A stretch of 11,019 nt of DNA, from the NCBI GenBank assembly GCA_035693105.1, contig DASSHC010000298.1:1-11019 (forward strand), given 5' to 3'. The notes under the pieces were generated by a model that saw nothing but the letters and a program-made list of their open reading frames with translations, searched no databases and was not told where the DNA came from. Source of the stretch: DASSHC01 sp035693105 (lineage in GTDB: Bacteria; Chloroflexota; Chloroflexia; Thermomicrobiales; Thermomicrobiaceae). This document shows positions 5,596 to 11,019 of the stretch, one piece after another; the stretch's first letter is position 1; each line of letters opens with the position of its first letter. Both the position numbers and the translations under genes were made by a program.

Positions 5596-8187
5596 TTAGC
5601 CGTCCAGCGCGCGGCGGCGCAGCTCGAAGAGCGCGGTCAGGGCCTCCAGCGGCGAGAGCCCCTCGACGTCGAGCTGCTTCAGATCCTCGACCACCGGGTT
5701 GGGGGCACCGAACATCGTGAGCTGGATGGGCGCCTCGGCGGTCTGCGCCATCACCTTGCGCCGCCGCCCGCGCTCCGGCTTGCCCGATCCATCTTCCAGA
5801 TCGGCCAGAATCTCGCGCGCCCGGCGCACCACCGCGCGCGGCATGCCGGCCAGCTGTGCCACGTGTACTCCGTAGCTGCGATCGGCGCCGCCCGGCGCCA
5901 CCCGGTGCAGGAAGACCACGCTGTCGCCCTCCTCCAGCACGTCGAGCCGCTCGTTGCGCAGGCGCGGCAGGATCGCCTCCAGCTCGGTCAGCTCGTGGTA
6001 GTGGGTGGCGAAGAGGGTACGGCAGCCGAGGCGGCTGCTGTTGTGGAGCTGCTCGACCACGGCGCGGGCGATCGCCAGCCCGTCGTAGGTGCTGGTGCCC
6101 CGCCCGATCTCGTCCAGCACCACCAGCGAGCGCCGGGTGGCGTGGTGCAGGATGGCCGCCGTCTCGACCATCTCGATCATGAAGGTGCTCTGCCCGGCGG
6201 CGATGTCGTCCTGCGCGCCGATGCGGGTAAAGATGCGGTCGACCAGCCCGACGCGAGCGCGCTCGGCCGGCACGAAGGAGCCGACCTGGGCCAGCAGCAC
6301 GACCAGGGCGACCTGGCGCAAGTAAGTGCTCTTGCCGGCCATGTTCGGCCCGGTCAGAATCGCGATCTGGGCCTCGCCGCTGTCGAGGCGGGTGTCGTTG
6401 GGCACGAACTGGCCGGGGTCGAGCGCGGCCTCGACGATCGGGTGCCGCCCGGCGCGGATCTCCAGCGCCGTGCTCTCGTCGACCTCCGGCCGCACGTAGC
6501 CGCGCGTCACCGCCACCTCGGCCAACGCCGCCAGCACGTCGATGCGTGCCAGCGCCTGCGCCGCCGCGCGCAGCCGCTCGGCGCCCTCGGCCAACTGCGC
6601 CAGCAGCCCGCGGTAGACCTGCGTCTCCAGCTCGGCGATCTGCTCCTCGGCGTGCAGCACCCGGCTCTCGTACTCCTTTAGCTCGGGCGTGACATAGCGC
6701 TCGGCGCCGACCAGCGTCTGCTTGCGCTGGTAGTCCGCCGGCACCAGCGCGGCGTTGGCGTGGCTGATCTCCAGGTAGTAGCCGAAGACCTTGTTGTAGC
6801 CGACCTTGAGCGACTTGATGCCGGTGCGCTCGCGCTCGCCGCGCTCCAGCCCGGCGATCCAGTCGCGCGCCTCGCGCGCCGCGCGCCGCAGCCCGTCCAG
6901 CTCCGCGCTGAAGCCGGGGCGAATGGCCGGGGCCGCGCTCAGCACGGCCGGGGGATCGTCGGCCAGCGCGCCAGCGATGCGCTGGGCGGCCGCGCAGCAA
7001 TCTGGCAGGCGCGGCAGGGCGGCGGGCCGCTCGGGGTCATCCAGCGCGGCGTCGAGCGCCGGCAGCGCGGCCAGCGAGCGCCCCAGCGCGCCCAGCTCGC
7101 GCGGCCCGGCCGCGCCGGTCACCACCCGGTTGAGCAGCCGCTCGACATCGGCCACCTTGGCCAGTTGCTCGCGCAGCCGCGCCCGGGCCAATGCCCGGTC
7201 GAACATGAACGCCACGGCGTCCTGGCGCTCGCGGATCGCCGCCAGATCGAGCAGCGGCTGGCCCAGCCAGCGGCGCAGGAGCCGCGCGCCCATCGGCGTT
7301 TTGGTCGCGTCGAGCACGCTGACCAGCGCGTGGCGACGGTCGCCCCGGCTGCTCTCGCTCAGTTCCAGGTTGCGCCGCGTCTGCGCGTCGAGCGTCATGT
7401 AGCGCTCGGTGCTGTAGGTGACCAGGTCGACGATCTGGCGCAGGCTGCCGAGCTGCGTCTCGCCGACATAGTGCAACAGCGCCCCGGCCGCGCGGATGGC
7501 GCAGGGCTTGCCGGCACAGCCGAAGGCGTCGAGCACCTCGACCTCGAAGTGGCATCTCAACTCCTCGGTGGCGACATCGAGCCGCCAGCAGCGCCGCTCC
7601 AGCGGGCTACGAAAGGCCTCACTCGGCGCCCAATCCCCCGGCTCGTCCTCGGCCGGATGGAGCAACTCGGCCGGCGCCAGCCGCAGCAACTCGCGCTGCA
7701 GCGCGCCGCGCGCGGCCTCGGCATCGACGGCCGCGATCTCGGTGGTGGCGAACTCGCCGGTCGAGAGGTCGGCCACGGCCAACCCGGCGCGGGCGCCCTC
7801 CACCAGCGCGGCGGCGATGAAGCGGTTGCGCTCGCCGTCGAGCATGGTGGGGTCGGTGATCGTGCCGGGTGTCACCACGCGCGTCACCCGCCGCTCGACC
7901 AACTGGCGCCCGTTCGGCTCGCTCAGTTGATCGACGACCGCGACCTTGTGCCCGGCGGCGATGAGGCGGGCGATGTAGCCCTCGGCGGCGTGGTAGGGGA
8001 TGCCGGCCATCGGGATGCGCCGGTCACGCCCCAGCTCGCGTGAGGTCAGAGTGATGTCGAGCACCGCAGCCGCCAGGCGGGCGTCGTCGTCGAAGGTCTC
8101 GTAGAAGTCACCCAGGCGGAAGAAGACGACGACGTCGGGATACTGGCGCTTGATCGCGAGATACTGCCGCCGGACCGGCGTGCTCAT
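5596..8187 (-). CDS. mutS: DNA mismatch repair protein MutS
   Basis: A complete 863-residue MutS1, the cytoplasmic protein that finds mismatches and small loops and, with ATP, passes the signal to MutL. The N-terminal mismatch-binding domain carries GDFYETF with the Phe28 and Glu30 that contact the mismatch. Connector, lever and clamp regions follow, then the ATPase: Walker A TGPNMAGKST (Lys619), STFMIEM, Walker B LVVLDEIGRGTSTYDG (Asp692, Glu693) and the FATHYHELTEL block. Near the C terminus QLTMF (822-826) fits the sliding-clamp binding motif, and a short helical end closes the protein. The length is close to that of E. coli MutS. The start MSTPVRRQYLAIKRQYPD aligns with the family start, although no good Shine-Dalgarno precedes it. 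No mutL is beside it in the window. It ends 3 bases from the end of the convergent ribonuclease gene. Nothing looks damaged. Confidence 0.98.
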   Translation of the reverse strand: MSTPVRRQYLAIKRQYPDVVVFFRLGDFYETFDDDARLAAAVLDITLTSRELGRDRRIPMAGIPYHAAEGYIARLIAAGHKVAVVDQLSEPNGRQLVERRVTRVVTPGTITDPTMLDGERNRFIAAALVEGARAGLAVADLSTGEFATTEIAAVDAEAARGALQRELLRLAPAELLHPAEDEPGDWAPSEAFRSPLERRCWRLDVATEELRCHFEVEVLDAFGCAGKPCAIRAAGALLHYVGETQLGSLRQIVDLVTYSTERYMTLDAQTRRNLELSESSRGDRRHALVSVLDATKTPMGARLLRRWLGQPLLDLAAIRERQDAVAFMFDRALARARLREQLAKVADVERLLNRVVTGAAGPRELGALGRSLAALPALDAALDDPERPAALPRLPDCCAAAQRIAGALADDPPAVLSAAPAIRPGFSAELDGLRRAAREARDWIAGLERGERERTGIKSLKVGYNKVFGYYLEISHANAALVPADYQRKQTLVGAERYVTPELKEYESRVLHAEEQIAELETQVYRGLLAQLAEGAERLRAAAQALARIDVLAALAEVAVTRGYVRPEVDESTALEIRAGRHPIVEAALDPGQFVPNDTRLDSGEAQIAILTGPNMAGKSTYLRQVALVVLLAQVGSFVPAERARVGLVDRIFTRIGAQDDIAAGQSTFMIEMVETAAILHHATRRSLVVLDEIGRGTSTYDGLAIARAVVEQLHNSSRLGCRTLFATHYHELTELEAILPRLRNERLDVLEEGDSVVFLHRVAPGGADRSYGVHVAQLAGMPRAVVRRAREILADLEDGSGKPERGRRRKVMAQTAEAPIQLTMFGAPNPVVEDLKQLDVEGLSPLEALTALFELRRRALDG

Positions 8188-8308
8188 AGCAGCGTCTGCC
8201 CCCCTCTGCCGTTCTGAGCCGTACCGTTACCACCAGACTTTACCAGGAGATCGGATCGCTCGCGCTGACTGCTCCGTATCACCCCCGTGTGCCGCCGGCG
8301 ACCGAGCG

Positions 8309-8314
8309 TATAAT
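8309..8314 (+). promoter_or_regulatory. Probable -10 element of the LLM-lipoprotein operon
   Basis: A perfect TATAAT, striking in such GC-rich sequence, lies 70 bases before the start of the second LLM gene and on its strand. Transcription would begin near 8321. The -35 region is weak (GTGTGC or close by at 16-17 bases), so activator help or a different sigma factor is possible. Confidence 0.55.
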
Positions 8315-8374
8315 GCCCCAAATCCTGACAGCCCAGGAGTTCGTGCAGCCGCCACGGACGAGCGGGAATGAGAA

Positions 8375-8381
8375 GAGGTGA
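8375..8381 (+). promoter_or_regulatory. Ribosome binding site deciding the second LLM start
   Basis: GAGGTGA is an exact part of the full anti-Shine-Dalgarno complement. Its GAGG core is 5 bases before the GTG at 8384. It contains the other possible GTG at 8378, which has no binding site of its own, so 8384 is preferred. Confidence 0.6.
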
Positions 8382-8383
8382 GC

Positions 8384-9310
8384 GTGGCGCGTCCCTTCCG
8401 TTTCGGAGCCGGTCTCTTCGGCGCTGAGTCGCGCGCGGAGTGGACAGAGCTGGCGAGGCGGGCCGAGGCGCTCGGCTACGCCATGCTGCTCGTCCCGGAC
8501 CACTTCCAGCGCCAGCTCGCCCCGATCGCGGCGCTCATGGCCGCGGCCGATGCGACCAGCACGCTGCGCGTCGGCAGCTACGTCTGCAACAATGACTTCC
8601 GCCACCCGGCCCTGCTAGCTAAAGAGGCCGCGACGCTCGACCTTCTCTCCGAAGGCCGCTTCGAGTTCGGCATCGGTGCTGGTTGGGCGGAGCCGGAGTA
8701 CTCCAGCGCGGGCATCCCCTTCGACCGCCCAGGCGCACGCCTGGCTCGTCTAAGCGAGGCGCTGGAGATTATCACGGCGCTCTTTCGCGGAGGCACGCTC
8801 GCGTTCTCCGGCAAGCACTACCAGATTGAGGGGCTCGAAGGATACCCGTTACCGCTCCAGCAGCCGCATCCACCGTTGCTGCTCGGTGGTTCCGGAGAGC
8901 GGATGCTGGCGCTGGCGGCGCGGAAAGCCGATATCGTCAGCTTCACTCCCGCCCGCCGGGCCTCGGATGCCCCATCCGGCGAATCATCGACCGCGGCTCT
9001 CCGCCGCATGGCCGGCTGGGCACGCGAGGCGGCCGGTACGCGTTGGCCCGAGCTTGAACTGAATACCTTCTTCTTCGACGTGGCGGTCGACGACGACTCG
9101 ACGAAGGCGCGCGAGATGATCGCGCGGAAGCGGAATGTGCCGGTAGAGGACGTACCGCAGCAGCTGCACGCCCTGGCCGGCAGCCCGAGCGAGGTGGTCG
9201 AGCAACTCCTTGGGCTGCGCGAGGAGTTAGGTATCTCGTACGTCGTCGCCGTCGGCGCGGCCGAGATGGAGGCGCTGGCGCCGGTGGTCGCGCGCCTGAC
9301 CGGCTCGTGA
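8384..9310 (+). CDS. LLM class F420-dependent oxidoreductase (TIGR03621 / MSMEG_2516-like)
   Basis: A second luciferase-like TIM-barrel enzyme, 308 residues from the preferred GTG at 8384 (310 from the GTG at 8378). It opens with ARPFRFGAGLFGAESRAEW, the usual N terminus of the MSMEG_2516 group, then AEALGYAMLLVPDHFQRQLAP, LRVGSYVCNNDFRHPALLAKEAATLD, LSEGRFEFGIGAGW, a GARLARLSEALEII helix and HPPLLLGGSGERMLALAARKADI. The set matches an F420-dependent oxidoreductase of that group; the substrate is unknown. Sequence similarity with the first LLM enzyme of the window is only at family level, so these are not recent duplicates. Its stop overlaps the start of the next gene by four bases, implying translational coupling with the lipoprotein. 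Several codons (CTA, GCT, AAA, TTA) are softer than in the neighbours, giving a slightly less GC-biased look. Confidence 0.92.
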   Translation: MARPFRFGAGLFGAESRAEWTELARRAEALGYAMLLVPDHFQRQLAPIAALMAAADATSTLRVGSYVCNNDFRHPALLAKEAATLDLLSEGRFEFGIGAGWAEPEYSSAGIPFDRPGARLARLSEALEIITALFRGGTLAFSGKHYQIEGLEGYPLPLQQPHPPLLLGGSGERMLALAARKADIVSFTPARRASDAPSGESSTAALRRMAGWAREAAGTRWPELELNTFFFDVAVDDDSTKAREMIARKRNVPVEDVPQQLHALAGSPSEVVEQLLGLREELGISYVVAVGAAEMEALAPVVARLTGS

Positions 9311-10887
9311 CTGCCAAGGTCGTCCGCCGCAGGAGCGCGATCGTTCTCGTGGTGGCGTTGCTCCTGCCGCTGCTGGTCGCCTGTGGCGGTTCTGGGAAGT
9401 CCTCACCGCCCGGTACAGCGGTGAGCGCCGAGCCGTCACCCGCGGTCGCGGAAGCCTCGCCAGTGGCCATATTGACCGCGACGCCCGCCGCATCCGCCGC
9501 CACCCCTGGCGCGACACCGGAGGGCGACTGGCTGCGCTTCGGCTACGACCCGGCGCGCTCGGGCGTCAACCCGGCTGAGACGACCCTCACGCCAGGGAAC
9601 GTCGCCGGCCTGCATCAGCTCTGGCGCGCCCACCTCCCCGAAGTGGCCGACTCCTCGCCGGCCTTCCTGCACGCCCTTCCCTTCCCAGACGGCAGCACCC
9701 ACGACGTGCTCTACGTCGAGACGCGCGATGGCCGGCTGGTCGCGCTCGACGCCGCCGAGGGCACGATCCTCTGGCAGCGCCAGCCAAAGGGGCCGAAGAT
9801 CACTAACTCCTCGCCCGTGGCCGACGCCGCCCGGCGTGTGGTCTACGCCTACGGGCTCGACGGCGCGCTGCACCAGTATCAGGCTGCCACCGGACAGGAG
9901 ATCAGCGGCAACGGCTGGCCGGTGCCGATCACCAAACTCACCGGGACCGAGAAGGAGTCCTCCGCGCCTAATGCCGCCTTTGGCCTGCTCTACGTCACCA
10001 CCAGCGGCTATCTGGGCGACGCGCCTCCCTACCAGGGGCACGTCGTCGCCATCGACCCGGCCAGCGGCGCCGCGCAGGTCTTCAACTCGCTCTGCGCCGA
10101 CAAGACGGCGCTGCTCGGCAAAGACGACTGCGACGCCCAGCGCTCCGGCATCTGGGCGCGCGCCGGGGCGGTGGCCGACCCGGTCAACCCCAGCATCTAC
10201 GTCAGCACCGGCAACGGCCCCTTCGACCCAGCCAAGCACAACTGGGGCGACACCGTGCTGCGCCTGAGCGTCGACGGCACGAAAGTGCTCGACTCCTACA
10301 CCCCCAGCGACTACCAGACGCTGGACGAGCGCGACGTCGACCTCGGCAGCACCGCACCGGCCCTGCTGCCGCGCCTGCCCGGCAGCAAGACGCCGCTGCT
10401 GCTGGTGCAGGGCGGCAAGGACGGGCTGCTGCGCCTGCTCAACCGCGCGGACATGAGCGGCCAGGGCGGGCCGGGCCACGTCGGCGGCGAGCTACAGGCC
10501 ATCGAGTCGGCCGGCTGCGCCACCTTCACCCAGCCGGTCGTCTGGAGCGCGTCCGACGGCACCGTCTGGCTGATCGTGGCCGGCACCTGCGCCCTGGCCG
10601 GCTACCAGGTCGTCACCGATCAGGCCGGCGCCACGACGCTGGAGCTGGGCTGGAAGAGCGGCGACATCGGCACCACGCCGGTACTGGCCAACGGTGTCCT
10701 CTACCTGGCCACCAGCGGCGCGCTGCTGGCGCTCGACCCGGCGACCGGCAAGCACCTCTGGAGCAGCGCGGAGACGCAGCCGCGGCAGACGATCGGCTCG
10801 CTCCACTGGGAGAGCCCGATCGTGGTGGACGGGCGCGTCTACATCGCCGACGAGCAGGGCGGCCTGAGCGCCTACGGGCTGGGCTAA
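9307..10887 (+). CDS. PQQ-like beta-propeller lipoprotein
   Basis: A 526-residue exported protein. The N terminus is a lipoprotein signal: Arg7-Arg8-Arg9, a hydrophobic stretch IVLVVALLLPLLVA and the lipobox Leu-Val-Ala-Cys with Cys26 as the lipid-modified residue. A Pro/Ala/Ser/Thr-rich linker runs to about residue 72. The rest is a repeated beta-propeller of the PQQ-dehydrogenase kind, with blade motifs such as DGRLVALDAAEGTILWQ, DGALHQYQAATGQEI, HVVAIDPASGAAQV, SGALLALDPATGKHLW and GRVYIADEQGGLSAYG. Whether it binds PQQ or is only a scaffold is not shown: many such proteins have lost the cofactor. The GTG start sits inside the stop of the LLM gene (GTGA) and has no separate binding site. 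It would be anchored outside the cytoplasmic membrane, while the LLM enzyme is cytoplasmic, so the link is regulatory or assembly-related at most. The architecture is sure, the function is not. Confidence 0.92.
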   Translation: MTAKVVRRRSAIVLVVALLLPLLVACGGSGKSSPPGTAVSAEPSPAVAEASPVAILTATPAASAATPGATPEGDWLRFGYDPARSGVNPAETTLTPGNVAGLHQLWRAHLPEVADSSPAFLHALPFPDGSTHDVLYVETRDGRLVALDAAEGTILWQRQPKGPKITNSSPVADAARRVVYAYGLDGALHQYQAATGQEISGNGWPVPITKLTGTEKESSAPNAAFGLLYVTTSGYLGDAPPYQGHVVAIDPASGAAQVFNSLCADKTALLGKDDCDAQRSGIWARAGAVADPVNPSIYVSTGNGPFDPAKHNWGDTVLRLSVDGTKVLDSYTPSDYQTLDERDVDLGSTAPALLPRLPGSKTPLLLVQGGKDGLLRLLNRADMSGQGGPGHVGGELQAIESAGCATFTQPVVWSASDGTVWLIVAGTCALAGYQVVTDQAGATTLELGWKSGDIGTTPVLANGVLYLATSGALLALDPATGKHLWSSAETQPRQTIGSLHWESPIVVDGRVYIADEQGGLSAYGLG

Positions 10888-10925
10888 AGCGCCTTGCAGT
10901 GTCGTTGGCTGCTCGCTGACCGCCT

Positions 10926-10946
10926 GTAGGGGCAGACCCCTGTGTC
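10926..10946 (+). repeat. Small palindromic repeat, copy 5, truncated
   Basis: GTAGGGGCAGACCCCTGTG plus two more bases is identical to the first 21 bases of copy 3, then the match stops inside the second arm (GTC continues as ATCGACTCC instead of TGCCC). The hairpin cannot form in full. The surrounding 132 bases after the propeller gene show no gene. Confidence 0.75.
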
Positions 10947-11019
10947 ATCGACTCCAACTAATTGGCCTGTTTGGCGGAGCGGGGGCCGCACTTACGATGG
11001 GCGTGGCGTGGGGTGCGCT

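Noticed and set aside
5863..8043. Long open frames on the plus strand opposite mutS
   Set aside because: They are Arg/Ala/Gly-rich, lack recognisable motifs and are the usual antisense by-product of GC-rich coding sequence; mutS itself is complete and intact.

Overview
The window is GC-rich throughout (near 70 % by eye), densely coding, and carries ten supported protein genes and no RNA gene that I can see. Two separate F420-dependent luciferase-like oxidoreductases, GTG starts, a lipobox-type lipoprotein and numerous short GTAGGGGCAGACCCC-type palindromes between genes suggest a high-GC, F420-making bacterium, most likely of the Chloroflexota (Thermomicrobia/Sphaerobacter type). That placement is an inference from gene style, not from a marker phylogeny.

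Layout. 1-530 (+): 3' end of a cysteinyl-tRNA synthetase family gene that stops without the usual C-terminal tail. 531-674: a head-on pair of palindromic repeats. 675-1556 (-): F420-dependent LLM oxidoreductase. 1557-1848: a second pair of the repeats. 1849-2331 and 2390-2626 (both -): a small two-gene unit; the upstream 78-residue protein has a ubiquitin/MoaD-like outline ending in Ala-Gly-Gly, and the downstream 160-residue protein is of unknown function. 2739-3983 (-): an MFS exporter of the MFS_3 type, divergent from 4097-4972 (+), a LigB-type class III extradiol dioxygenase homologue. A near-perfect 18-bp hairpin follows. 5128-5592 (+): a Zc3h12a/NYN-type PIN ribonuclease that converges with mutS (5596-8187, -) with only 3 bp between the stops. 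8384-9310 and 9307-10887 (+): a second F420-type LLM oxidoreductase translationally coupled to a secreted PQQ-like beta-propeller lipoprotein, with a perfect TATAAT upstream. 10888-11019: no gene; a truncated copy of the palindromic repeat.

How it fits together. Most genes are housekeeping or single-function metabolic genes. The two units that look truly linked are the small 78-aa/160-aa pair and the LLM-lipoprotein pair (4-base overlap). The most interesting candidate for something undescribed is the 78-residue protein with its C-terminal PIAGG tail, which may be a ubiquitin-like or sulfur-carrier-like modifier; no E1-like, JAB or other partner enzyme is visible here, so this rests on sequence outline only.
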